Source: Dechloromonas sp. CZR5
Lineage (GTDB): Bacteria > Pseudomonadota > Gammaproteobacteria > Burkholderiales > Rhodocyclaceae
Direction: 5' to 3'
DNA length: 64,000 bases
NCBI RefSeq assembly: GCF_008711155.1
Contig: NZ_VUYQ01000002.1
Location: 186,001-250,000, forward strand
The position numbers were made by a program, and so were the translations under genes. Shown here piece by piece: positions 44,133 to 52,993 of this stretch (the stretch's first letter is position 1; every line of letters starts with the position of its first letter). The notes beneath the pieces are model-generated. The model ran no database searches and had not been told where the DNA came from. It saw only the letters and a program-made list of their open reading frames with translations.

Positions 44133-47100
44133 ATGGCTGTCATTACGCTATCCACGTTTACCGAAGAACATGTCGCCGACTGGTTCGCCACGCGCGACAT
44201 CAACAAGGCCAAACCCTACGTCGACCTGGTCCGCGACCTGAACATCGACGGCAACATGCTCAGCGCACAGGTACCCGGGTCGGCGCCCGAACCCTACAAG
44301 GTCCAGGCTTACCTGAGCCAGGACCAGAGCGGCGAGATGGGGGTCGTCAGCCGCTGTACGTGCACAGTCGGTCGCCACTGCAAGCATGTCGCCGCCACCT
44401 TGCTCAAGGCCATAGAGGCGCGCGCCCCGGCCGCCCAGCCAAGCGGCAGCGCCCTGTCGTGGATCGAGGACCTGCGCCGCACCTCGATCGCCGTGGCCAA
44501 AAAGAAAGCCCGGCCGAGCAGCGCTCGCCAGCAACTCTTCTACATCCTGAAATGGACAGCCGACAAGCGCCAGTTCGGTATCGAAATCCGTAAGGGTAAA
44601 TATCCGGAAAGTGCTGAGGAATGGTGGAAGGTGGACCGTGCCCTGCTCACGCCACCGCAATTCGTCAGCGAGGAAGATCTCGGCATCCTGCGCCTGATCT
44701 GGGCCGATCGCGGCCACGAAACCGGCCTGCGCGCCTTTGGGCTCGGCCCGGAGCGGGGCGGCGAAATCCTGCAGCGCATGGCGGCCAGCCATCGCCTCTA
44801 CCCCGAGGACGACCTCGGGCTGCCGCTCAATGCCGGCACCCCGCGCCCGGCTACCATCGGCTGGAACATCGACGGCATGGGCTTCCAGCGCCCCTACCTG
44901 AAACCGCAGCCGTCGGCCGAGATGATCATTGCGGTCGACCCGCCCTGGTACGTTGACCTGGCGGAAGGCGAAGTCGGTCCGCTGGAGGTTTCCGGCAATC
45001 CGGACGTGGTCAGCCGCCTATTCTCGCTGCCGCCCCTGTCCGCCGAAGAGGCCGCCCTGGTCGCCGAAGCGCTGTCCGAGCTCGCGCCCGACCTGCAGTT
45101 ACCGGGCGGCGATGCCGGCGCCCGCCTGCGCCTCGTCGACGCGCCGCTGATTCCCATCCTGCAGCTCGAAACCCTGCATACGCATGGCCACCGCGCCTGG
45201 CGGGGCTATCCGCAGAATTTCGCCGGCGGTGAGTTCGATGTCGCCAAGGTCGTTTTCCGCTATGGCGACGCCGACATCCGGCCCGAAGAGAAAAGCGAGT
45301 TCATCACCTTGCCGGAAGGCGAGACGATCCGCCTGAAGCGCCGCCCGGAGGCCGAAACGAGGGCGCTGGAAGCGCTGGCCGGCAGCGGCCTGCAGAAGAT
45401 TCCGAGCCATACCCTGCACACCTTCGGCAGCCCGCCCGAAGGCGTCTATGGCCTGGCCGACGAAATGCATTGGGTGCCCTTCATGCAGGAGGGCTCTCTG
45501 CACCTGAAGGAGGCCGGCTGGCAGATCGAATTCCCGGAAGACTTCCGCCATCACGTCATCGAGGTGGACGGCTGGGATGCCGAGCTCTACGAATCCGACA
45601 ACGGCTGGTTCAACCTCGACATGGGCATCATCGTCGAAGGTGAGCGCCTGCCGCTGGCACCGCTCCTCGCCAACCTGTTCCGCAGCGACCCGCGCTGGCT
45701 GGAAGTGGCGGAGCTGGAGCGCGTCCCCGACGATGAAGGCATCGACCTCTACACTGCCCGCGGCAAGCGCCTGCGCGTCCCCGCCGGCCGCATCAAGCCG
45801 CTGGCCGCAACGCTGATTGACCTGTTCGACGGTTTTTCCGGTGGCGACGTGCTGCGCTTGTCGCGCTTCGACGCCCCCCGCCTGGCCGAACTCTCCGACC
45901 TCAGCCGCTGGCAGTTCCGTGGTCAGAACGACATCATGGCTCTGGCCGAGCGCCTGCTGGCTGCCCAGGGCATTTCCGATGTCGCGCCACCCGCCGGCTT
46001 CCACCTCGACCTTCGCCCCTACCAGCGCGAAGGCCTGGCTTGGCTGCAATTCCTGCGGGCCAACGCACTGTCGGGCATCCTGGCCGACGACATGGGTCTC
46101 GGCAAGACCGCTCAGACGCTGGCCCACCTGCTGCTGGAGAAGGAAGGCGGCCGCCTCGACAAACCGGCGTTGGTCATCCTGCCAACCTCGCTGATCTTCA
46201 ACTGGAAAAACGAAGCCGCCCGCTTCGCTCCGGACCTCAAGGTGCTGTCGCTGCACGGCCCGGAGCGCAAGAGCCGCTTCGCCGACATTTCGACGCATGA
46301 CGTGGTGCTGACCACCTATCCGCTGCTGTGGCGCGATGCCGACGAACTGATGCAGCACAGCTATCACCTGCTCATCCTCGACGAGGCGCAGACTGTCAAG
46401 AACGCCCAGAGCCAGAGCGCCGAAGCGGTACGCAAGGTGGATGCACGGCACCGTCTGTGCCTGACCGGCACGCCGCTGGAGAACCACCTCGGCGAACTGT
46501 GGAGCCAGTTCGATTTCCTGCTTCCCGGTTTCCTCGGGACGAGCAAGCAGTTCACCCGCCATTGGCGCACGCCGATCGAGAAGCAAGGCGACATTGCCCG
46601 CCGCAGCCTGCTCGCCCGTCGCATTCGCCCCTTCATTCTGCGTCGCAAGAAGGAAGACGTGGCCCAGGAGCTGCCGCCCAAGACCATCATCGTACGCAGC
46701 GTCGAACTCGAAGGTGCCCAGCGCGACCTCTACGAAACGGTCCGCGCCGCAATGGATGCCAAGGTCCGCGACGAGATCGCCCGCATGGGTTTCGCACGCA
46801 GCCAGATCGTCATTCTCGACGCCCTGCTCAAGCTGCGCCAGGTCTGCTGCGACCCGCGCCTGGTCAAAGCCAGCGCAGCCCGCAAGGTCCCGGAGCGCGC
46901 CAAGCTCGACCTGCTCATGGCCATGCTGCCCGAACTGGTCGACGAGGGCCGCCGCGTGCTGGTTTTTTCGCAATTCACCAGCATGCTCTCCCTGATCGAG
47001 CACGAACTCGACAAGGCCAACATCGCCTACGTCACCCTGACCGGCGACACCAACGATCGCGAAACACCGATCCGTCGCTTCCAGGAAGGCCAGGTGCCAG

Positions 47101-47411
47101 TCTTCCTGATCAGCCTGAAGGCGGGTGGCGTCGGCCTGAACCTGACGACGGCCGACACGGTCATCCACTATGACCCTTGGTGGAACCCGGCCGTCGAAAA
47201 CCAGGCTACCGACCGCGCCCACCGCCTCGGCCAGAACAAGCCGGTCTTTGTCTACAAGCTGATCGTCAGCGGCAGTATCGAAGAAAAAATTCTCGCCCTG
47301 CAGGAGCGCAAGGCCGAACTCGCCGCCGGCATCCTCTCCGAGGATCATCAGGTCGACGTCAAGTTCGGCACCGACGATCTCGCCGCCCTGTTCGAGCCGC
47401 TACCCGACTGA
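44133..47411 (+). CDS. SWIM zinc-finger SNF2/RapA-type helicase
   Basis: 1092 residues. The N-terminal SWIM finger SRCTCTVGRHCKHVAATLL lies at about 70-90. A large middle region is not recognised. The SNF2 N-lobe starts near 620 with RPYQREGLAWLQFL and LADDMGLGKTAQT (Walker A, about 651); the DEAH-box position is LILDEAQT (about 749). The helicase C-lobe carries VFSQFTSMLSLIEHEL and DRAHRLGQNKPVFVYKLI. It is an ATP-dependent DNA translocase of unknown target. It may be coupled to ubiB by close spacing only. Confidence 0.94.
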   Translation: MAVITLSTFTEEHVADWFATRDINKAKPYVDLVRDLNIDGNMLSAQVPGSAPEPYKVQAYLSQDQSGEMGVVSRCTCTVGRHCKHVAATLLKAIEARAPAAQPSGSALSWIEDLRRTSIAVAKKKARPSSARQQLFYILKWTADKRQFGIEIRKGKYPESAEEWWKVDRALLTPPQFVSEEDLGILRLIWADRGHETGLRAFGLGPERGGEILQRMAASHRLYPEDDLGLPLNAGTPRPATIGWNIDGMGFQRPYLKPQPSAEMIIAVDPPWYVDLAEGEVGPLEVSGNPDVVSRLFSLPPLSAEEAALVAEALSELAPDLQLPGGDAGARLRLVDAPLIPILQLETLHTHGHRAWRGYPQNFAGGEFDVAKVVFRYGDADIRPEEKSEFITLPEGETIRLKRRPEAETRALEALAGSGLQKIPSHTLHTFGSPPEGVYGLADEMHWVPFMQEGSLHLKEAGWQIEFPEDFRHHVIEVDGWDAELYESDNGWFNLDMGIIVEGERLPLAPLLANLFRSDPRWLEVAELERVPDDEGIDLYTARGKRLRVPAGRIKPLAATLIDLFDGFSGGDVLRLSRFDAPRLAELSDLSRWQFRGQNDIMALAERLLAAQGISDVAPPAGFHLDLRPYQREGLAWLQFLRANALSGILADDMGLGKTAQTLAHLLLEKEGGRLDKPALVILPTSLIFNWKNEAARFAPDLKVLSLHGPERKSRFADISTHDVVLTTYPLLWRDADELMQHSYHLLILDEAQTVKNAQSQSAEAVRKVDARHRLCLTGTPLENHLGELWSQFDFLLPGFLGTSKQFTRHWRTPIEKQGDIARRSLLARRIRPFILRRKKEDVAQELPPKTIIVRSVELEGAQRDLYETVRAAMDAKVRDEIARMGFARSQIVILDALLKLRQVCCDPRLVKASAARKVPERAKLDLLMAMLPELVDEGRRVLVFSQFTSMLSLIEHELDKANIAYVTLTGDTNDRETPIRRFQEGQVPVFLISLKAGGVGLNLTTADTVIHYDPWWNPAVENQATDRAHRLGQNKPVFVYKLIVSGSIEEKILALQERKAELAAGILSEDHQVDVKFGTDDLAALFEPLPD

Positions 47412-47471
47412 TCGCGCCGCGGCGCCTATCCGTTACAATAAGAAATAAGACTTTCCTGATGGAGGTCGTTC

Positions 47472-47909
47472 ATGCGTCGCTTTCTGCTCCTGGCCGGCCT
47501 TATGCTGTCCGCACTCACCGTTCATGCAGATGTGTGGATGGAGAAGAAAAAAACCACAGCCGGCTTCGAAGACACCCGCGAGACGGTGGTCACGGCCATC
47601 GAAAGCCGCGGCCTGGTCATCAATTACACAGCCCATATCGGCAGCATGCTGGAACGAACCGGTGTCGACCTGGGGGCCTCGCGGCGAATATTCGACCAGG
47701 CTCAGATCATCGAATTCTGTTCTGCCCGCCTTTCGCGCCAGATGATGGAGCTCGACCCGCACAACATCGTGCTCTGCCCCTTTGCCATTTCGATCTATAC
47801 CCTGCCCGGCGAAACGGGCACCTGGGTCGCCTATCGCCGCCCCGCCGGCGCCGCCGCCGAACTGGTCGAACCGCTGCTCAAGTCGATAGCCGCCGAAGCC
47901 ATGCAATAA
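47472..47909 (+). CDS. DUF302 family secreted protein
   Basis: 145 residues. A signal peptide (LLLAGLMLSALTVHA) is followed by the DUF302 fold: FEDTRETVVTAIESRGLVIN, ARLSRQMMELDPHNIVLCPF, AISIYTLPGETGTWVAYRRP. The family has an unknown role, often near redox or sulfur genes. GGAGG is 6 bases before the ATG. Confidence 0.86.
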   Translation: MRRFLLLAGLMLSALTVHADVWMEKKKTTAGFEDTRETVVTAIESRGLVINYTAHIGSMLERTGVDLGASRRIFDQAQIIEFCSARLSRQMMELDPHNIVLCPFAISIYTLPGETGTWVAYRRPAGAAAELVEPLLKSIAAEAMQ

Positions 47910-47921
47910 CCGGACGGGCGT

Positions 47922-48422
47922 TCAGGCCGCTTCCGTCGCGGCATCGATTCGCGCCAGCAAGCCGCTCAGCGCATGGCGCACCGACTGCTCGCGAACGGCT
48001 GCGCGATCTCCGGAAAAAAGCCGCGTCTGCGCCTCGCAACCTCCGTCACGCGACGCCCAGGCAAAGCAGACCGTCCCCACCGGCTTGTCGGCAGAGCCGC
48101 CGCTTGGCCCGGCAATACCGGTAATGGCCAGTGTCCAATCGGCAAGACTATGCTCGAGCGCGCCTTGCGCCATCGCTCTCGCCGTCGCTTCGGAAACTGC
48201 GCCGTGCCGAGCCAGGGTCGTCTCCGCAACGCCGAGCATGTCGCTTTTTGCAGCATTCGAATACGTGACGAAGCCGCGGTCGAACCACGCCGAACTACCC
48301 GCAATCGCCGTCAGCGTCTGGGCAACCCAGCCGCCGGTGCAGGACTCTGCCACAGCCACCGTAGCCCCCCGCTCAAGGAGCCTGTTTCCCAGACATTCAG
48401 CCAGTTTTTCGAGTTCATGCAT
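47922..48422 (-). CDS. pncC: CinA C-terminal-type nicotinamide-nucleotide amidohydrolase
   Basis: 166 residues. Motifs: ATVAVAESCTGGWVAQTLT, FVTYSNAAKSDML, AITGIAGPSGGS and DKPVGTVCFAW. It deamidates nicotinamide mononucleotide in the salvage of NAD. It consists only of the C-terminal CinA domain. The ATG at 48422 or 48431 could be used; no clear ribosome binding site decides. Convergent with the DUF302 gene, 12 bases apart. Confidence 0.92.
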   Translation of the reverse strand: MHELEKLAECLGNRLLERGATVAVAESCTGGWVAQTLTAIAGSSAWFDRGFVTYSNAAKSDMLGVAETTLARHGAVSEATARAMAQGALEHSLADWTLAITGIAGPSGGSADKPVGTVCFAWASRDGGCEAQTRLFSGDRAAVREQSVRHALSGLLARIDAATEAA

Positions 48423-48564
48423 GGCATGCATCGTAGCATGGGGATGTTTCGCGCTACCCGCCGGAATGAGCACCCGGTAGTTGCTGCCACATTGCCTCCC
48501 GGAGCAACAAATTCAAACCGCATATTCCATGGGAATTCAACGAAAGGCCGAAAGCGGAATAATT

Positions 48565-48591
48565 CCTTCTGCAACATTCTGTTACAGAAGG
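48565..48591. promoter_or_regulatory. Near-perfect 27-bp inverted repeat upstream of the small-RNA candidate
   Basis: CCTTCTGCAACA (48565-48576) and TGTTACAGAAGG (48580-48591) are mirror images around TTC with one mismatch. A perfect GGAATAATTCC palindrome (48556-48566) overlaps its left end. The site is in a 352-base gene-free stretch between pncC and the cytochrome c5 gene. It may be an operator or an RNA hairpin. Confidence 0.45.
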
Positions 48592-48640
48592 CTACGAAAG
48601 GACGACAGACGGAACGGGGTGGCGCCCCTAGAATTCAATT

Positions 48641-48713
48641 GTGCATTGAACCCCTCCTCTCGAAACTCCCCCTTTCGAGAAATTTACACCCCGCCGCTGG
48701 CGGGGTTTTTTTT
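48641..48713 (+). ncRNA. Candidate small RNA with C-rich loops
   Basis: The stretch has no open frame but carries ordered structure ending in a strong terminator. CTCGAAA (48659-48665) pairs with TTTCGAG (48673-48679) around loop CTCCCCC; an unpaired CCCCTCCT precedes it (48651-48658); TTCAAT/ATTGAA (48634-48650) form a short stem at the 5' side. The terminator follows at 48689-48713. C-rich single strands like CUCCCC are typical of small RNAs that pair with Shine-Dalgarno sequences. The 5' end is a guess: TAGAAT at 48629-48634 or an ECF-like GGAAC at 48611 could start it. Confidence 0.4.
48689..48713 (+). terminator. Strong intrinsic terminator
   Basis: CCCCGCC and GGCGGGG close around GCT, followed by eight T residues. 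No coding gene on the plus strand ends before it (DUF302 ends 780 bases upstream), which is why a small RNA is suspected. It also isolates the cytochrome c5 gene. Confidence 0.85.
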
Positions 48714-48774
48714 GCTCCGCTACGCCGGGCCGTTATAATCGAGGTTTTATATCTAACGCACTGGGGTCTTCGGC

Positions 48775-49218
48775 ATGGCTGAACAATATTCTTCCAAGGG
48801 CATAATGTGGAAAACGATTGGCGTAGCGGTTGTTCTGATCGCCATCATCTACCCGCTCACCAACAGAACCTTCAACTCGGCAGCCGATGCAGCCAAGGGC
48901 ACCGACGAATCCGATGTTCGCATCCAGCCGGTCGCCAAGTTTGAATTGGCCAAGGCCGAAGCCGCTGCAGCCAGCGGTCCGCGCGATGGTGCCACCATCT
49001 ACAACTCGGTTTGCGGTGCCTGCCACAACTCCGGCGCCGCCGGCGCACCGAAGATTGACGACAAGGGCGCCTGGGCGCCGCGTCTGGCCCAGGGCAAGGA
49101 TGCCCTGATCAAGAGCGTGACCAACGGCAAGAACGCCATGCCGCCGAAGGGTGGCGCCACGCTGTCCGACGAGGAAATCAAGGGCGTCGTCGAATATGTG
49201 ATGAGCAAAGCCAAGTAA
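48775..49218 (+). CDS. Membrane-anchored cytochrome c5-family protein
   Basis: 147 residues. A single N-terminal membrane helix (TIGVAVVLIAIIYPL) is followed by an Ala-rich linker and one class I cytochrome c domain: haem motif VCGACHNSG (CxxCH) and the axial Met in NAMPPKGGATLSDEE. It carries electrons in the periplasm, probably to a terminal oxidase. It is monocistronic: the terminator at 48689-48713 lies before it and another at 49239 after. Confidence 0.93.
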   Translation: MAEQYSSKGIMWKTIGVAVVLIAIIYPLTNRTFNSAADAAKGTDESDVRIQPVAKFELAKAEAAAASGPRDGATIYNSVCGACHNSGAAGAPKIDDKGAWAPRLAQGKDALIKSVTNGKNAMPPKGGATLSDEEIKGVVEYVMSKAK

Positions 49219-49238
49219 GGCTTTCGGAATCACGACAA

Positions 49239-49262
49239 GGGAGGCTGCGGCCTCCCTTTTTC
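49239..49262 (+). terminator. Intrinsic terminator after cytochrome c5
   Basis: GGGAGGC (49239-49245) pairs with GCCTCCC (49250-49256) around TGCG, followed by a T run. It starts 20 bases after the stop. Confidence 0.88.
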
Positions 49263-49270
49263 GTGGACAC

Positions 49271-49295
49271 AAAAAGGCGCCCGCTTGGGGCGCCT
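49271..49295 (-). terminator. Intrinsic terminator of the Ala/Lys-rich gene
   Basis: Read on the minus strand, AGGCGCC and GGCGCCT enclose a 7-base loop and are followed by T residues. It lies 47 bases after the gene's stop. Confidence 0.7.
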
Positions 49296-49342
49296 CGACC
49301 GGACTGGCTTTTGGAGGGCCAGGTCGGCTTCTGCCGGAGTCG

Positions 49343-49654
49343 TTACTTCTTGGCAGCTTCGACGGCAGCAACCGGAGCCACCGACTCGGCAGCAACCGGC
49401 TTGGTGGTTTTCTTCGCCTTCTTCGCCGGCTTGGCGGCCGCCTTGGCTTCTTCCTTCTTCACGTCCGGAGCAGCGGCGACCGGCTTGGCTTCCGGCGTCT
49501 TGACCGCTTCGGCGACTTTGGGGGCCTCGGTCTTGACGACAGCGGCGGCGGCAGGTGCGGCAGCCTTCGCTTCGGTAACGGCCGGCTTGACGTCGGCGGC
49601 GTGGGCAATACCGAAGGATGCAGCGATGGCGATGGCGACGAGTTGCTTGATCAT
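49343..49654 (-). CDS. Low-complexity Ala/Lys/Pro-rich exported protein
   Basis: 103 residues. The signal peptide is MIKQLVAIAIAASFGIAHA. The mature part is almost only Ala, Lys, Val, Pro and Glu (KPAKKAKKTTKPVAA), like histone-H1-type or TonB-like linkers, with no domain. It may be a periplasmic space filler or polyanion binder. Low complexity makes homology searches unreliable. Its own terminator follows. Confidence 0.75.
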   Translation of the reverse strand: MIKQLVAIAIAASFGIAHAADVKPAVTEAKAAAPAAAAVVKTEAPKVAEAVKTPEAKPVAAAPDVKKEEAKAAAKPAKKAKKTTKPVAAESVAPVAAVEAAKK

Positions 49655-49793
49655 GTTGAATCTCCTGAGTGGTATTCGTTGGGTTTTGCACCGGCTTTGC
49701 GGAATCGCGCTGCCTTGTGCCGAATAACGCGGGCCATCGCAGCCCGGATGTCAGGAGGAAAGTAACCCGTTGTAACGCCGTATTACCGGGCCG

Positions 49794-51788
49794 TTAGCGC
49801 TTGTTTCCGGCAAGCATATCCAAAAGCCCCCCGGTACGCGCTTTGACCGTAGCCTTGTCTTCAACCGGCTTGGCATCCTTGCCGCCGGCGAAGCGCACGT
49901 CGTCGCGCCCCATTTCGTCGATAAAGCGCGACGGCTCGCAAGGGATGAATTCGCGCGCCTGCTTGCGCCGCTCGCAGTACGAAATGTTCAGGGTGCGCTG
50001 GGCACGGGTGATACCGACGTACATCAGGCGACGTTCTTCCTCGATCTTGCTCGGTTCGGTCGATTCGCGATGCGGCAGGATGCCCTCCTCGACGCCGACC
50101 AGGAAGACATGCGGATACTCCAGCCCTTTCGAGGCATGCAGGGTCGAAAGCTGCACGGCATCGACCTCTTCGTCGTTCTGCTTGTCGAGCATGTTGATCA
50201 GCGCAATGCTCTGCGTCAGCTCGATCAGCGTCTTGCCGTCGAGCTCGCCCTTTTTGTTGATCCAGTTGGCGAATTCGCAGACATTGGCCCACCGCGTCTG
50301 GGCTGCGCGTTCTTCCTCGTGGTCGTAGAGGTAGGTCTCGTAGTCGATGGCCTTGAGCAAATCGGGCAGCACGAGGTTGGCCGACTCGCGCCCGGCACGC
50401 TCCTGCATGCGGTTGATGAACTGCCCGAACTGGAGCAGCGGTTCGAGTTGACGCGGCGCAACGCGCGGCGCGAAGCCTTCCTCGAAGGCCGCTGCAAACA
50501 GCGAGATATGCCGCTCGCCGGCATAGGTGCCGAGCACCTGCAGGGTGGCCGCACCTATGCCGCGCTTGGGCGTGGTCGCGGCGCGGATGAAGGCCGGATC
50601 GTCGTCCTCGTTGGCCAGCAGGCGCAGGTAGGCGATGATGTCCTTGATCTCGGCCTTGTCGAAAAAGGATTTGCCACCGGACAACAGGTAGGGAATGCGA
50701 TGGTCCCGCAGGTATTCCTCGAACATCCGCGCCTGGTGGTTGGAGCGATAGAGGATGGCGTAGTCCTTGAACTGGCTGCGCTGTTCAAAGCGGTGCGCCT
50801 GCAGCTTCATGACCACACCCTCGGCCTCGGCATCGTTGTCGCGATAGGTCGTGACGCTGATCTGCTCACCGTGGCCGTGCTCGGACCACAGCTTCTTGTC
50901 AAACAGCTTCTCGTTGTTGGCGATGACGTTGTTGGCCGCCTTCAGGATGCGCACCGTCGACCGGTAGTTCTGCTCGAGCTTGATGACCTTGAGGCTAGGA
51001 AATTCGGCGGGCAGCTTGCGCAGGTTGTCGATGTCGGCGCCACGCCAGCCGTAGATCGCCTGATCGTCGTCGCCGACCGCCGTAAACTGCGCGCGCACCC
51101 CGGTCAGCAGCTTGAGCAACTGGTACTGGCAGGCATTGGTATCCTGGTATTCGTCGACCAGCAGGTAGCGCAGGCGGTTCTGCCACTTGTCGGCGATGTC
51201 GTGATGTTCGGAGAAGAGCTTCACCGGCAGACCGATCAGGTCGTCGAAATCGACCGCCTGGTAGGCTTTCAGCGTCGCCTCGTAACTCAGATAGGCGTGT
51301 GCGGCCAGCTTCTGGTGCTCGTCACGCGCAAGGTGGCGCGCCGCTTCCGGGCTGACCAGCGCGTTCTTCCAGTTGGAGATCAGCGACTGCAGGATGCGGA
51401 CGGTCGCCTTGTCCACCGTCCCCGCCGCCTCGCCCAGGATACCGGCGCAGTCGGCCGAGTCGAAGATGGAAAAGCGCGGCTTGTAGCCCAGCGCCTTGGC
51501 TTCCTCGCGCAGGATGCGCACGCCCAGCGAGTGGAAGGTGGAAATCTGCAAGTCGTTGGCCAGCGCCGGCGACAGGATCTTGCCGATACGCTCCTGCATT
51601 TCCTTGGCCGCCTTGTTGGTGAAGGTGATGGCGGCGATGTTCCGCGGCTGGAAGCCGCAATCCTGAACCAGATAGGCGATCTTCTGCGTGATCACCCGCG
51701 TCTTGCCGGAGCCGGCCCCGGCCAGCACCAGCAAGGGGCCGTCGAGGTAATGAATCGCTTCGCGCTGCTGGGGATTGAGACCGGACAT
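49794..51788 (-). CDS. rep: ATP-dependent DNA helicase Rep
   Basis: 664 residues. UvrD/Rep superfamily 1 motifs: LNPQQREAIHYLDGPLLVLA, AGAGSGKTRVI (Walker A), VDEYQDTNACQYQLLKLL, GDDDQAIYGWRGA and STLHASKGLEYPHVFLVG. Length and the ending with GGLLDMLAGNK fit Rep rather than UvrD. It unwinds 3'-to-5' at stalled forks. Its leader contains the terminator of the preceding gene (51798-51824). Confidence 0.95.
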   Translation of the reverse strand: MSGLNPQQREAIHYLDGPLLVLAGAGSGKTRVITQKIAYLVQDCGFQPRNIAAITFTNKAAKEMQERIGKILSPALANDLQISTFHSLGVRILREEAKALGYKPRFSIFDSADCAGILGEAAGTVDKATVRILQSLISNWKNALVSPEAARHLARDEHQKLAAHAYLSYEATLKAYQAVDFDDLIGLPVKLFSEHHDIADKWQNRLRYLLVDEYQDTNACQYQLLKLLTGVRAQFTAVGDDDQAIYGWRGADIDNLRKLPAEFPSLKVIKLEQNYRSTVRILKAANNVIANNEKLFDKKLWSEHGHGEQISVTTYRDNDAEAEGVVMKLQAHRFEQRSQFKDYAILYRSNHQARMFEEYLRDHRIPYLLSGGKSFFDKAEIKDIIAYLRLLANEDDDPAFIRAATTPKRGIGAATLQVLGTYAGERHISLFAAAFEEGFAPRVAPRQLEPLLQFGQFINRMQERAGRESANLVLPDLLKAIDYETYLYDHEEERAAQTRWANVCEFANWINKKGELDGKTLIELTQSIALINMLDKQNDEEVDAVQLSTLHASKGLEYPHVFLVGVEEGILPHRESTEPSKIEEERRLMYVGITRAQRTLNISYCERRKQAREFIPCEPSRFIDEMGRDDVRFAGGKDAKPVEDKATVKARTGGLLDMLAGNKR

Positions 51789-51797
51789 GGTTCCTGG

Positions 51798-51824
51798 AAA
51801 AACAGAGCCCCGCTGGAGCGGGGC
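51798..51824 (-). terminator. Intrinsic terminator between a small unknown gene and rep
   Basis: GCCCCGC (51807-51813) pairs with GCGGGGC (51818-51824) around a 4-base loop; on the minus strand it is followed by TCTGTTTTT. It ends 10 bases before the rep start, so rep would need readthrough or a promoter just inside. Confidence 0.7.
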
Positions 51825-51908
51825 AGATCGAAGGCAATGCCCGGATTCTAACCCAGTCAGAAAAGTGACGTTGTTTCCCCGAGCCGTTGCATCACAAGAA
51901 ACATCCGC

Positions 51909-52226
51909 TCAAGCCTTGTCATCCACACCGCACAGTTTCCGGGGGACGACATCGGACTTGACCAGATCTTCGAACGACTCCCCGAGCTCCGACAGTTGGG
52001 AGGCGACCTCGCGCGCTTCCTTCAGGAGTTGCTCACCACCATTGAATTCGCTGATGGCATTCGGGTCGATTTCAGCCAGCTCCTGGCGCAAGCTGCGCTG
52101 CCGGTCGCCCTCGATCCCCTCCAGCATCTCGACGCGACGAACAACCTCGCCCGCGGCCTGCCGAACACGGTCGACCGACTCTTGCGAGATACGCTGCGTG
52201 GTGGAAGACAGACGATGCAGTTTCAT
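51909..52226 (-). CDS. Unidentified coiled-coil protein, 105 residues
   Basis: The protein is helical and charged: RISQESVDRVRQAAGEVVRR, RQSLRQELAEIDPN-like stretches, EARVVASQLSELGESF-like C-terminus. It resembles the flanks of methyl-accepting proteins but has no receptor domain. AGGAG is 5 bases before the ATG at 52226. It stands between a DUF4197 gene and rep on the same strand. Confidence 0.7.
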   Translation of the reverse strand: MKLHRLSSTTQRISQESVDRVRQAAGEVVRRVEMLEGIEGDRQRSLRQELAEIDPNAISEFNGGEQLLKEAREVASQLSELGESFEDLVKSDVVPRKLCGVDDKA

Positions 52227-52287
52227 GGGGACTCCTAACCCCATTTACGTCATCGTCAAGCAAAGCTTTAGCCAGGGCTGCTGACGC

Positions 52288-52974
52288 TCAAAGCGCGCCG
52301 AAAACCTTCTTCAGCAAATCGCTACCGGCCCCGAGCGGATTTGCCCGCAGCTTCTTCTCTTCCTCGGCAATCATCAGGAACAGGCCGTCCATCGCCTTCT
52401 GCGTGACATAGCTGTCGATGTCGGCGTCCTTTTTGTCGATCAGGCCGGCACCGGCCGCCTTGCCGGCAAACTGGTTGTACTGCTCGGCCAGTTGCAGCTT
52501 GCCGGTTTCCTTCTTGACGATGGGCATGAACCTGGCCGTCAGCTGCTCGCTCGAGGTCCGCTTGAAGTATTGCGTCACGCTGTCGTCACCGCCCGTCAGG
52601 ATGCCCTTGGCGTCCTGGACGCTCATTTTCTTGATCGAATCGACCAGCACCGGTTTGGCAACGGCAACCGCATTTTCGGCAGCGTGGTTCATGGTTTCGA
52701 CCAGCTGCTCGGCCTGCTTGCCCAGTCCGAACATGCGCAGCGCCGACTCGGCCTTTTGCAGGTAGCCCGGCAACGGGATTTTCACCTTGTCGTTGCCGAG
52801 AAACCCGCCATTCCGGCCCAGCGAGGAAACTGCATAATCCGCCCCCTTGCTCAGCGCCTCCTTGACGCCGGCCGAAGCATCGCCGGTCGACACGGCATCC
52901 AGTGCCCCGGCTTGCACCAGGGTAGTGGCCAAGCTCACGAACAGGGCGAATACGGCTTTTGTCACATAACGCAC
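52288..52974 (-). CDS. DUF4197 family exported protein
   Basis: 228 residues from a GTG at 52974 chosen because GAGGAG lies 6 bases upstream. The signal peptide is VFALFVSLATTLVQAGAL. The family body contains GVKEALSKGADYAVSSLG, VKIPLPGYLQKAES, DAKGILTGGDDSVTQYFKR and the C-terminal LFLMIAEEEKKLRANP. The role is unknown. It follows pilU on the same strand with its start 19 bases upstream of the pilU stop region. Confidence 0.88.
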   Translation of the reverse strand: MRYVTKAVFALFVSLATTLVQAGALDAVSTGDASAGVKEALSKGADYAVSSLGRNGGFLGNDKVKIPLPGYLQKAESALRMFGLGKQAEQLVETMNHAAENAVAVAKPVLVDSIKKMSVQDAKGILTGGDDSVTQYFKRTSSEQLTARFMPIVKKETGKLQLAEQYNQFAGKAAGAGLIDKKDADIDSYVTQKAMDGLFLMIAEEEKKLRANPLGAGSDLLKKVFGAL

Positions 52975-52993
52975 GATGCGCTCCTCCGTGGAA

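Noticed and set aside
45099..47348. 749-codon minus-strand frame
   Set aside because: Antisense to the SWIM-SNF2 helicase.
50070..51851. 593-codon plus-strand frame
   Set aside because: Antisense to rep.
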